Assembly: GCA_946894095.1 (NCBI GenBank)
Contig: OX335646.2
Location: forward strand, 19,710,077-19,774,076
DNA from: Incurvaria masculella
Lineage: Eukaryota > Arthropoda > Insecta > Lepidoptera > Incurvariidae
Direction of reading: 5' to 3'
DNA: 64,000 nt
The notes under the pieces were generated by a model. It was not told where the DNA came from, searched no databases, and saw only the letters and a program-made list of their open reading frames with translations. This document shows, in pieces, positions 43,934-53,948 of this stretch. The translations under genes were made by a program, and so were the position numbers. Each line of letters opens with the position of its first letter. Position 1 is the stretch's first letter.

Positions 43934-44316
43934 TTTTTTTTTTTATGTGACTGGACATGATGGCTAATACCACACCTTCTGTCATGGTATTAGCCCAACA
44001 CACCACATGGGAACTAGGTGCCATGCCAGGACCTTCCTTATATTGCTCGGCTACATTGAACTGGATGGAAAACACGGACAATTTTCATTGCCGCTTCGAC
44101 CATCGTTCATTCAATGCGATGGTACCAACCCGGGCGGGATTAACCCTACCACCTAGTAATTAAGGAAGGGGACCTACAGTTTAACGTGGAATCCGAACCA
44201 CGGCCAGCCTCTCTCAACGGTCTAATGGTCACCCATCCAAGACCAGACCGGACCCAGCGTTGCTTAACTTCGGAGAGCGATCGCCGAAGTGTCGCGCCAC
44301 TGGGCCACTGAGGCTG
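43934..44316 (-). mobile_element. Hybrid-head SINE (A box plus 5S rRNA-like segment), full, nested in another SINE
   Basis: On minus: starts CAGCCTCAGTGGCCCAGTGG (A box TGGCCCAGTGG), then 5S-like CGAAGTTAAGCAACGCTGGG and TCTTGGATGGGTGACC. The shared SINE body follows (GTGGTTCGGATTCCACG, CCGCCCGGGTTGGTACC, TCCAGTTCAATGTAGCC), then the 3' stem GGCTAATACC/GGTATTAGCC and an A tail. The 5S-like part (44282-44228) matches the box A-IE-box C order of 5S genes. Confidence 0.75.
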
Positions 44317-44440
44317 TACCATCGCATCGGATGAACAAAAGGTCGAAACGGCAAGAAAAATCATCCGTGATTTCAATTCAGTTCAATGTAGCAGTGCTCA
44401 TAAAGGGAAGGTGCTGGCATGGTCCCTAATTCCTTTTTTT
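44317..44440 (+). mobile_element. SINE 3' part, continuation of 43701-43933
   Basis: GTACCATCGCATCGGATG onward through TTCAATTCAGTTCAATGTAG to GGTCCCTAATTCC. It resumes where the left part stops. Confidence 0.65.
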
Positions 44441-45014
44441 GTGACGGTGGGTATGGTATAAGCCATCCGTGTTTAGTCTTAGATGAAAAATAATTTAATT
44501 TAATTTGTTTTTTGGGCTCTGTCCAGTGTGGACAATTTGCCAGTTTCAAGTTTCACTTCTTGATTCTTGAATTCTTGAATGTAAGTAATTTATTCTGGTC
44601 CTTTCATAAAATAAATCCTTCCTCTTCGGATACCGGTCACTTTAATGAGATCTATTAATTTATTTACACGTAATTTTCACTTCTGTTACCGTTGAGGATA
44701 GGTTAAAGTCATTTATCACCCGGCAAATGTCATCAAGACCCCGTTTAATTTTCAGCCAGTGTTTTCAGTTTCCTTATCCCGGACCGCTTCACAATTTCAG
44801 CACTTTACACAAAATATTTACCCGGATCTTATCTGTTTCATCGTTTTTTTAACATTCTATCTCACAATTAAATCTTCGGGTCATTATTTTTTCTTTCTAG
44901 CTCGCTTGCTCTTCGTACTGTTTGGGAACCTCCGCTCAAGAAGGTAATTATTAGAGAATATTCTTGGCAGCTGGTGAAATCAAATCGATGCCAAAATAAT
45001 GATGCTGAAGAGAA

Positions 45015-45225
45015 AGAGAAGAAATGGCTTCTGGTCATTGCTCGCGACTCCAACGTATGGACAAATTGTGCATATAGTCGTTATATGGAAAGCCAACCGC
45101 GCGTAGTTTGCCACGCACAGTCCACAGATTGTCATCGCGCGGGAATGTGCCCCCGAAATGCGTTAGGCAAGTCAGATCACACCCGCAGAAACGCTCCGAT
45201 GCATCTGCGACAATGTGACATGTAA
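45015..45225 (+). repeat. Unclassified 0.23 kb repeat family, copy 3
   Basis: AAGAAATGGCTTCTGGTCAT, AATTGTGCATATAGTCG, TATGGAAAGCCAACCGCGC, GAAATGCGTTAGGCAAGTCA and ATGCATCTGCGACAATGTGA. Confidence 0.58.
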
Positions 45226-45660
45226 GGTTACGTTGGGTCGGTAGAAAATTGGAGACAGCTGGTCTCATAGGAGGCGCTCATAGTTTTAGGTTAATATATT
45301 AAGTATATTCAAACTAACAAACCAATTCTACCGCTACTACCTACGAATATATCCCTATTGAAATTCTCAAACACCCAAAGGTCGGCTGGAAGAAATCTCT
45401 TTGGGGATAAGCCCGCCTTTGCGCTCCACTTATGTTGTTATTGCACTATACTTACTTTTGTAAATGGTTTTTTTTTGTAGCGTATTAAAGAATTATCAAT
45501 CAATCATTCAATCAAGATGGCACATGTCCTTCCTTTTGGATGTGATACCTCTTGAGACCTGCACGTCTTCTGCTGTGGGAGGCTGAGCAGGAGTAATTAT
45601 TAAATTTCCTGATAACAACCCCGGTACTATGGTTGGGCTAAACAATATTTAGCAATGCGC

Positions 45661-45730
45661 TCGCGGCGGGACGACGGTAGCGGGGTGGACGGGGTGGCTG
45701 CGGCGGAGCGAGGTGGGGGTGGGGTGGGCA
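45661..45730 (+). other. G-run cluster able to form a G-quadruplex
   Basis: Six runs of three or more G (45668-70, 45682-85, 45691-94, 45715-19, 45721-24, 45726-28) in an AT-rich intron. On the sense strand of the nAChR transcript. Confidence 0.5.
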
Positions 45731-46529
45731 ACAATTTGCCTCAACATTCCTGAGAATTTCAGCGAACAAATGATTAATTTAATGAACGATAAAAATAAGC
45801 CAGCCCGAGGAGCTCCGATTGGGTTTAATTTTTGAGAAACGTCAAATTATATTTAACAATGTTATTACGGCCTTCCAAATTTGTTTTTATTTTAAATATT
45901 TCTCATGTCGTTTCAGCATTGTATTCTTTAATTTATCATGTACATCTGCGGCTACGAATAAAATTATCGAGCAGAGCTTGCCCTGCACCTCATACGCGCG
46001 GTAAGCTGTCTAACTAAATAAGAAAGTTATGTGCGTAAGTTGTAAAAAAAAACCAATAATATCGTTTAACCTGAGAAATTGTTGTGATAAATGTAAAAAT
46101 ATGATAAACGACCGCGGGAAAATTATATTCGACGGTCGTATTTTCGACGAGTGTAACATTTTGCTTTAAAAACATCTATTTGAATTGCAATCAATCAATC
46201 CATCGACGATTTGCTCAACATTCCCTGTGCCACTTCAGATCTACCCTCGTCGAGCATTCTTCACTGTCAGTCTACTAACATTTTGTAAAGCGAACGCTTT
46301 TCAGTTTGGTTTAAAATCATTTCCATTTATGAAATACAGTATTAATTCAGCTATTTAACAAAATTCAAAACAGCACTTGTATTGATCGAGCTCTGATAAA
46401 ACAAAACAAAATAAAATAAGATCTATAAATACAAGGATCGAATTGGAAAGGTTGTCAAGCTCGGCCGACATGATTCGATGGTTGGCGCCTAATACACTGG
46501 CGCGTAGGCACACACTCAAGCCATACATA
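45731..46529. other. nAChR intron 1, nothing recognised
   Basis: No element or coding signal seen. Confidence 0.35.
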
Positions 46530-46615
46530 CATACATACACTTATATTACACGTAAGTTAACACATTACATACATACATTACCACATACATACCGCACACA
46601 CACCCTACCATACAC
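46530..46615 (+). repeat. (CATA)n-type microsatellite
   Basis: CATACATACATACATACAC and further CATA-rich blocks to CACACACACCC. Confidence 0.65.
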
Positions 46616-46779
46616 TCGGTTGTGTAATGTTGCAAGTTACACATACAGTTGTAAGACAAGACAAACAATGAAACTTTGTCATTGGCTTAAAAATATTAAA
46701 ATAATATCCTGTAATAGTCTAAGATTAACTGTAAGATTTCTTATAAAATAAAAATAATAATGAAATTTTATTTTAGTTT

Positions 46780-46905
46780 ATGATTGACCGAGCGAGTGCG
46801 AAACGCGAGTGCGGGTAAAAATGCTTTTGTATGTCGGTCTGGCTGTTCTCCTTTACAAGTCGCATTTCTCAACCAATTCTCGTGAAATTTTGTATGTTGA
46901 CGTTG
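46780..46905 (+). repeat. Dispersed repeat A, copy 2
   Basis: GATTGACCGAGCGAGTGCG, AAAAATGCTTTTGTATGTCG, GTCGCATTTCTCAACC and AATTCTCGTGAAATTTTG. Confidence 0.58.
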
Positions 46906-47350
46906 AATTTTGTATACATTTATAATATTATTAGGAAACAACATTTCTGATTGGTTTGAGGATTTGGTATGTAAAGTGCCACCGGGCGTACGCCAGGCCG
47001 TCGAAGAAGTAAAACTAAAACCAAGACGACCCTCCAAGTGGTTCATGAAACATGTTTGAAGTACCGCAGGTTGTACTTTGGGAGAAATACCACAGCATGG
47101 AGTGCATGGCACTAATAACATACCCAATAAGTTAAGGATTTACAGGATTCACAGGACTGTGATGTTTTTTTCGGTCCTTTAGCGCGTTGAGCAAAAGTGG
47201 AAAGGGAATGGAGGGTTGACTTTATGCAGCGTACTGCACTCCGTAGTATGCAGTGTACTGCACTCCGTAGTATAGACCATAAACCACTCATAGATACCCT
47301 ACAGACCTTCAGAGAATACATTAATACTTGAGCGTAATTTTTTTACAGCC
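46906..47350. other. Possible decayed LINE piece
   Basis: Text such as GTCGAAGAAGTAAAACTAAA and GGTTGTACTTTGGGAGAAAT is reminiscent of the 55.2 kb LINE fragment. Also a local duplication, GTACTGCACTCCGTAGTAT twice (about 47232-47250 and 47254-47272). Confidence 0.3.
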
Positions 47351-47758
47351 ATTTCTAGTGGCGCGGGGACTGGCCTAGCGTACCAGAGGCCCGGGTTCAA
47401 TACCAACTTGCACCACTGTCTTTCTCTTTCAGAGTTCGATAAGTGCATTTCGTCACGAATGCGAGCTGCTCCATGGTTCGGAATCCATGTAAAACTGTAG
47501 GTCCCCTTCCCCTACTAGGTGGTAGGGTATAAGCCCGCCCGGGTTGGTACCATCGCATTGGATGAAAAGATGGTCGAAGCGGCAATGAAAAATTGTCCGT
47601 GTTTTCCATCCAGTTCAATGTAGCCGTGCTCATAAAGGGAAGGTCCTGGCATGGCACCTAATTCCTTCGGGAATGTTGTGTATTGGGCTAACATCATAAC
47701 GGTAGTTGTGTAGTATTAGCCATCCATGTCAGGTCGCATGAATAAAAATTAAAAAAAA
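47351..47758 (+). mobile_element. tRNA-headed SINE, full length
   Basis: Head AGTGGCGCGGGGACTGGCC with B box GGTTCAATACC, same body as 39784-40198, ending TAAAAATTAAAAAAAA. Nearly identical to the minus copy at 39.8 kb, so a relatively young insertion. Confidence 0.8.
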
Positions 47759-48055
47759 GATTCCAAGTTCACAAAAACTCGAACTCACTAATTTGATTTT
47801 AAACTGCTCTACAATATAAAAAAAATTAATTCATTTGTTCCGTTTTTTAATATCTAAAAAAAATAACTTAGCAAGAAAAATACGTAGAAACTTATTAACT
47901 ATCTTGAAGAATTTTAAACTAGTTACCAAACATGCGTTTACTTTCGGGAATATTAAATTTCGTACTTCAGTCACTATATAAATTTAGAGATGCTCGAAAT
48001 TTAAAAATATAACGGATCTATATTATGTGTTTTTAAGTGGCAACTTTATTTTAAT

Positions 48056-48245
48056 ACTAGTTGAGGTACCCGGCTCCTCTCTGCGTCGTTTTGGACTGAT
48101 ATCGGGCTGATTTATTTCCTGGATAAAAAGTAACTAAATGGGCTGCTCCTAACGGCTGGCATCTATCAATCTAATTAACCGAAATAGATTGAATCAATAT
48201 GGCCTGATTTAACAATACATATGCAAACATTCCCATTTATAATAT
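48056..48245 (-). mobile_element. Helitron-like 3' end, copy 3 (inverted)
   Basis: Starts ACTAGTTGAGGTACCCGGCT CC on plus, so the minus strand ends GGAGCCGGGTACCTCAACTA GT. Continues with TTTTGGACTGATATCGGGCT and TTTCCTGGATAAAAAGTA, as in the 28 kb copy. Confidence 0.5.
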
Positions 48246-48296
48246 CAGTGGTAGGAATGTATACAAAATCGTGTATCGTAAAAAAAAATTGATAAT

Positions 48297-48620
48297 TTTT
48301 TACAAAAAAAATATGTGCCGCCAGAACCTTCCTCTGACATTTAAATGGATGGAAAACATGGGCATATTTTTTGCCCCTTCGACCATCTTGCTTCAATGTC
48401 ACCCTCACATTGTAAACAATATCCTCCCACATAGTAAACAAGAAGTTAAAATCGGAAGAACTCGTAAAATGCAATCATTTATTTGTTATTTATAAATGGC
48501 CGGAAATACTTAGATGAGACCAATGAGAAATAAATGAAATACTTGCGTAGATTCTGAAATACAGCCAGCCTCAACATCGTTAAACCTACCGCGAAACGGT
48601 CACCCATTCGTAAACCGACC
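48297..48620 (-). mobile_element. SINE, degraded
   Basis: TTTAAATGGATGGAAAACAT and CCCTTCGACCATCTTGC, then AGCCAGCCTCAACATCGTTA and CGGTCACCCATTCG. Confidence 0.5.
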
Positions 48621-49261
48621 AGTTGCGTGTTAGAGAAATGATTTAAAGGAATAAAGTTTAAAAAAAATACTACTTCATGAGTATAGTTCAAAACTGGACT
48701 CAAACCAGCAAACAAATTATAATAATTCTCCTGTGTTCCTCCTCCCGTAATCTAAATACGTAAAATATAAAAAATAAATTTCGTTTAGAGCAATGCAATC
48801 AGAGAATAAAGGTCGAGTTACGTTCGACAATAATGAATAAAGATCAATGCTTTGTTATCTACAAATATTTACTTGTTCTTTTATAATAAATGAGACAATA
48901 ATATTTGTTTAAGCTGGGTAGCTTATGTTGGGAAAACACTAAACGAAAAATGTAATAACAAACTCAAATATTAGCAGGAACAAATATTTCCTTGCTTGAA
49001 ATAAACGACGCGTCACGGATCATTTTTCGTCCTTGTTTTGGAGATATTTCGCTGGGTATTTCCCAAGAGTATTTTGGTATTTTATTAGGCTAACCGAACA
49101 TAATTAAGTAATCCTCATTATTAGTGAAATACTTTATTAAGTCCATATTTCAATTCACATTTATTTCTTAATTAATATGGTAAATGACTTAGACAGGAAA
49201 TAAAATAAGAAATATTATTTTAAAGGCACAGTAAATAAACCGACTGAGAGCTACGTCTATT
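48621..49261. other. nAChR intron 1, nothing recognised
   Basis: AT-rich. Confidence 0.35.
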
Positions 49262-49800
49262 CCGGGAGGTCACGACATTTTTGGTCACGATAAGGTAAAT
49301 GGCTGAATCTGGGTTCACGTGTTACAGACCAACCCTGTGATGCTAAATATGTCGGTCTGACTGTACCAAGTGGTTAGGTTATCTAGATTGGCTATATAAA
49401 ATAAATGTTGGTATGCACCTGCTGATGAATATACTGATTGTCTAGAAACATTAATACATATTAATTAAACAACAATAACTAGTTAGTTTTTTAATTAAAT
49501 ACTAACATATACCTAAATTTATATGTGTAACCTAAATCGTCTATAACGACGAAACGCAAACAGAGATTTGATCAGTTTTGGTATTGCTAAGCAAGTATGT
49601 ACTGATACTTTCATACTTTGTTATTCGCAGCCATTTACCTTATAATATATATTTTTTGTCACCATAACTACTTTTTCAGGCGCCTTATCTACGTGGCACA
49701 GGCAGACTGACACATTTAGCTTCAGAGGGTTGGTCTTTATTCTGTGAACCCAGTTTCAGCCATTTACGTTATCGTTACCATTTTTGTCGCGACCTCCTGG
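49262..49800. mobile_element. MITE of 0.54 kb with about 120 bp inverted repeats
   Basis: Left CCGGGAGGTCACGACATTTT and GGTAAATGGCTGAATCTGGG; right TTTGTCGCGACCTCCTGG preceded by CCCAGTTTCAGCCATTTACG. Long arms also share GACCAACCCT and the GCTAAATATGTCGGTCTG-type block. Confidence 0.75.
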
Positions 49801-50072
49801 TCTAGTCCGCAAGTTTTAAATTTTTTGAAACCTTTACTTGTGTTCATGATATACGCCCTCAAACATTTTGATACAATTTTTTGGAGGCTAATATAAAGGA
49901 TATATGATGATTTATCAAAAAAATCAATGCGCACGGACGTAGCTATCAGTTTATTTATTCAATGTGCAAATTTTTAAAACAATATTTCTCGAAATTGACT
50001 GAGAAAACAGGCACGAACTCGATCACCTCGTACCACCTTTTAAAGTTAGTCCGCCCACTTTGAATACTACTC

Positions 50073-50246
50073 TAAGGCTGAGATAAATAGTCGCAACAGA
50101 AACTAAGACTAACAGAAAGTAATACTTTGTGACGTCACTTTGCATAACTTTGAAATTTTGTCCACACAAAATTTGTCAAAGTAACGTCCCAAAGTACTAC
50201 TTTTCGTTAGTCTTAGTTTCTGTTACGACTATTTATCTCAGCCTAA
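50073..50246. mobile_element. Near-palindromic MITE ending 32 bp before nAChR exon 2
   Basis: Left TAAGGCTGAGATAAATAGTC and CAGAAACTAAGACTAAC; right GTTAGTCTTAGTTTCTG and GACTATTTATCTCAGCC. The arms are about 65 bases each, so nearly the whole element can fold back. Confidence 0.8.
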
Positions 50247-50278
50247 ATGTTTACATTTATCACGCTTGTGACCGGCAG

Positions 50279-50418
50279 GAGCGCTCGGCTGCGACGACGA
50301 GTACCGACTCATCAAGCAGCTGATGTCCCGGTACGACCCGTCCGTGCGTCCGGTCGACAACTCGTCGCACCCGCTGCTCGTCACCTTCGGCGTCTCGCTG
50401 CACCACATCATCGACGTT
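50279..50418 (+). CDS. Nicotinic acetylcholine receptor subunit, exon 2 (start of ligand-binding domain)
   Basis: 140 bases from the acceptor GTGACCGGCAG to GTGAGT. It reads DDEYRLIKQLMSRYDPSVRP then VDNSSHPLLVTFGVSLHHII and DV. This is the N-terminal helix and first strands of a Cys-loop acetylcholine receptor (pattern RxV, SLxxIIDV). An exon of this size ending at IDV is, from memory, the usual second exon of alpha7-type genes. The protein is a ligand-gated cation channel subunit of the nervous system. I could not assign the subtype: it diverges from the insect alpha1-7 and beta1 sequences I remember. The expected small third exon (starting DEKNQ) is not seen before the right edge. Confidence 0.85.
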
Positions 50419-50450
50419 GTGAGTGATCCTTGCACAAACCACTGTTGCCA

Positions 50451-50939
50451 CTAGCGATGGGACATTCCGGCTCCAGAAGGGAATGCATTCCCGTTCCTAC
50501 TCCACACGTCCGGAGTGACCTCCGGAATTAAAGTCCAATGTTACTGCAAATCTGGAATGGGTAAAATTTTCACCCCGGAGTGGCTATAATTTCACTCCGG
50601 AATGAAACCGCAAAAGTCGTAAATAGGGTCCTAGCTTTCATTGAAAATTTGGAATGAGCAAAAAAGGTTTCACTCCGGAATCCGAGAAACCGCAAAAATC
50701 TGATTTTGGATCCAAGTTCATGCGGACGATTTGGGTAAGGTTCTCCTATGGTATAACTACTATACGGTGTGGAATTACTATTCAGCCGCCTGAAATGACT
50801 ATAATTCGACAGAATGGATATAACTTATTGAGGAGTGGGAATGGGCATAGGGGTCAGTAAGGCTAATGAGGATCGAGTGTCCAAAGGAGTAACTAAAGCA
50901 GACCGGAATAGGGTGGTGCCGGAACGACCCATCGCTAAT
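50451..50939. mobile_element. MITE of 0.49 kb (CTAGCGATGGGACATTCCGG ends) starting 32 bp after nAChR exon 2
   Basis: Left CTAGCGATGGGACATTCCGG, right GGTGCCGGAACGACCCATCG CTAATG. Rich in the motif CACTCCGGAAT. Partial relatives at 35335-35425 (left part) and 36955-37230 (right part). Confidence 0.72.
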
Positions 50940-50940
50940 G

Positions 50941-51180
50941 GGGAGGACGGCGGCCAAACTTTACCACCAGATGGCGCCACATAAACTATGCCACTGTTTT
51001 TCAAGGTTATATGTTGTTGACCAATTAAACTGAGTTAATATGAATAGCTGCCTTGAAATGGATGTACATCACGGACAAGGTGATTGCCTGTGATTCGCGA
51101 GTAAACATAACCTCTACGTGATAGCTTGCCATAGTTTTATGTGGCGCCATCTGGTGGTAAAGCTTTGCGCCGTGCACCCT
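50941..51180. mobile_element. MITE of 0.24 kb directly adjoining the previous one
   Basis: Left GACGGCGGCCAAACTTTACC then ACCAGATGGCGCCACATAAA; right TTTATGTGGCGCCATCTGGT then GGTAAAGCTTTGCGCCGTGC. Arms are about 50 bases. Confidence 0.75.
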
Positions 51181-51313
51181 ATTGCTACCGATCTAACATG
51201 AGCGCTTTGTGCTTACAACACAAACTTACCGTAAGTTGGAGAGAGAGACAACTTTTCGAAAATCTTTATGATTTCTCTAGTTTTCGTCAAAGAAAGCATG
51301 CGTTGAAGCCGTG

Positions 51314-51381
51314 ATGACCTGTGCATTTGTAGATTGCGAGGTAAACGGGCGGTATAACCCGGACAAATATACGTTTTTCCG
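51314..51381 (+). CDS. Possible first coding exon of a THAP-domain protein (fragment)
   Basis: ATG then MTCAFVDCEVNG and RYNPDKYTFFR, followed by a near-consensus donor CCG then GTAAGAGG in phase 2. C-x4-C near the N-terminus followed by a KYTFFRF-type motif is how the C2CH zinc-binding THAP DNA-binding domain begins. The later Cys and His would be in the next exon, which I did not find. It could be a host gene nested in the receptor intron, or a remnant of a P-element-type transposase (also THAP). Confidence 0.4.
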
Positions 51382-52682
51382 GTAAGAGGTGACCCAATAA
51401 TCCTTTGTCGTTGGTATTTCTTATCTGTGCCTCATTATTTCAAAAGAAAACTTGAAACATAACTAGAGATCATTATTTTATAACTACTTGGCAATTTGGA
51501 GTTGGTTTTGAGTAAAATATGAAATTTCATTACATTTTGTATGAAACTATTTTGGTCTTATCAGTCGGTTGACTCTGTGTAGTTCCTGTGCTCTGTAATC
51601 TTTTTTATTTTATTTATTTAGAATGTATTAACAAAAATGTACAAAATTAAAAAAACAGAACAGAACTGTAACTAATTGAAATACAGACTGGATAACCAAG
51701 TCAAACAAAATCCAAAGAAAAGAATAATAATAAAAAAACCATTTAAGAACGTCAAGTTAATCACTGGATTTAGACGCATCAGCATATGCTAAAAATAAAT
51801 AAAAGTTTAACAATAACTATGTACATTCCCACCACCGTAATGCACGTGGAAATATTACAAAGTAGTCAACTTGTGCAGTACAGAAGCCTAAGTCTGCTAA
51901 TAAATAACTCCTCCTGTTTGATTCTCATAACGTTAACGCTCGAAAGTGGAGTTATCTATAAGCGGACTAAAGTTTCTTGAAATGTCGGCTTTCGGGGTTC
52001 GCGTCATGATTTTGTAATTAATACTGACGTTCGTTTGCATCGGTACTTTCACCTATATCTATGGGCCCATATTTGAGGTTAAATTACATTACGATAAAAC
52101 ATCAATTCAAAATGAAAGTGACGGTGACGTGCCCGCGATTTCATAAAACTAGCGACAAAAACTTAACTCTAAACCAACATTGTCGTAAAAGTCAAAAACC
52201 AAACATGGTTATGATAAGCGAGATAATGGCTCCACATAATCGCTCCGTATACTAATGGATATTAGTTTAATTTAACATATTTCAAATTACCCTTTGTGAT
52301 AATAGCAAAATCTTCCACACCCGAGATTGGTAATTTGTGGGATTACTCGTGATACTCTCGAGTTCTCGAACACGTGTGGTTAGAGTTCGTGAATTAATCT
52401 TCTGGTCCAACATGGCCGCAGCTGTCTCGCCAAAAGGATATGCTTTTTCGCGGGTCATTTTTTTTTCGACGGTTAATGAAGTCGTCATGAGTATTGTTAC
52501 CTTTGTCATTTCCGGGTGATATTGACAATATTTTTCCTATTATCTATTAAAATCTACTCTTAAGCAAAATGTACTATGAGCATGTAATAGATTATGTACG
52601 TTACCATAAGTTCCGAAAAAAGAAAAAACATTGTATTAAACACATTATGTGTTAAGAACGGCAGTTTAATCAAATTCATCAT
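51382..52682. other. nAChR intron 2, nothing further recognised
   Basis: The expected continuation of a THAP domain was searched for by eye and not found. Confidence 0.3.
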
Positions 52683-52860
52683 TATCATCATCATACCGCA
52701 TTGGATGAAACTATGGTTAAAGCGGCAATGAAAAATTGTCCGTGTTTTCTATCCAATTATATTATGGTGTATTGGGCTAATACCATAACGGTAGTTGTGT
52801 GGTATTTATTATCATATCATACATCTCAGGTTGAATAAAAAAATAAAAAAATAATAAATC
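52683..52860 (+). mobile_element. SINE 3' part with internal deletion
   Basis: CGCATTGGATGAAAC, AAAGCGGCAATGAAAAATTG, GGGCTAATACCATAACGG, then an A-rich tail. Confidence 0.6.
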
Positions 52861-53948
52861 TACGTTCAAAAATTGGCTAGGACTTATTTATAAGTTAAAC
52901 AAATCATCAAAAAGTCAATTCCATCCATGTTCCAAGCCTCAAAGGTCCACATCAAATAAATCCATACTTTTATTGAATCGATCGTAACATCTGGGAATCT
53001 TCCCTATGAGAAAACTTTCAGAAGCATCGCTTTCGTGTGTGCAGCAAAAAAGGCAAAGTTGCTATCTTAAAAGAAGACTTTGGCCACAAGCTGCTCTACT
53101 TCCGCCTTACGCCTTTTATTTAATAAAACCAAAGCCTTCTGTTACTTTTAACATACGTAGATATGAACATAAGATATTGCAATATATTGTACTGAGTGTA
53201 TTATTCTTTTTTCTATTATTTTCAATGATAATATCATAATATCGTAATGAGAATTAACTTTCACTCTACTTCATCAAAAATCAATAAATGTTTTACAGTG
53301 TAAGTGAAATAAATGTGTCTGACACATTTTCCTGGCTTCTCATTCACCAAACACGTGATCACCGAGGATGGAGGTAGAGAGGAGATGGTCTTAGCAAAGT
53401 GGGTCTGTGTCCACCAAGTGGGTCTCTACGTCACAGCCACAGCGTCATTCGCGACATGGCGCTGGCGGTGTTAGGTTGTGGGACAATATTATGGTCTGCA
53501 GCGCAATTTTCAGCGAACAGTCGATTACACGATGACATTGTGTAAAATGTTGCAAACATTACACAGGACAAAACAATCTAAAGTTTGTAGGTGGAATTCA
53601 GTTTTATTTGTCAGTAAAACACCTCATATTTTATAATTTGAGTCAATATTCGAGCATTGTATCGCTCTTGCTATGTGGCGATAGATGGCGCGCAATAATT
53701 TTCTTTGTACGGTAAGAAATATTGATCTCATGATGCAAATTTTTATGACATTTTTAAATTTAAAATATTTGAATCCGCGCGAAGGTATAGATTTAAATTT
53801 CGAAGGTTTTTTATAGAAAAAACTCACAGTAAAATGCAAAAGGCGCAATCTAGTTGTAGTCTTGTAACCACTAAGAATAGCTTTTGGAATAGCTGCTACC
53901 AGAATACTGGTTGTTCCAGTAGATTGATTTAGCACAAAAGGCGGAGCT
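52861..53948. other. nAChR intron 2, nothing recognised
   Basis: 53380-53500 is mildly GC-rich; no coding recognised. Confidence 0.3.

Larger units (their letters stand above)
31033..50278 (+). other. nAChR intron 1 (19.2 kb)
   Basis: A very large first intron packed with transposons, annotated separately. 31033-33790 and 38305-39783 hold no recognised element and no coding signal. Short unassigned frames in it have neither splice context nor family resemblance. Confidence 0.6.

Noticed and set aside
50129..50323. Frame running from the palindromic MITE into nAChR exon 2
   Set aside because: A different frame from the receptor; the 3' splice site and family match fix the true frame.
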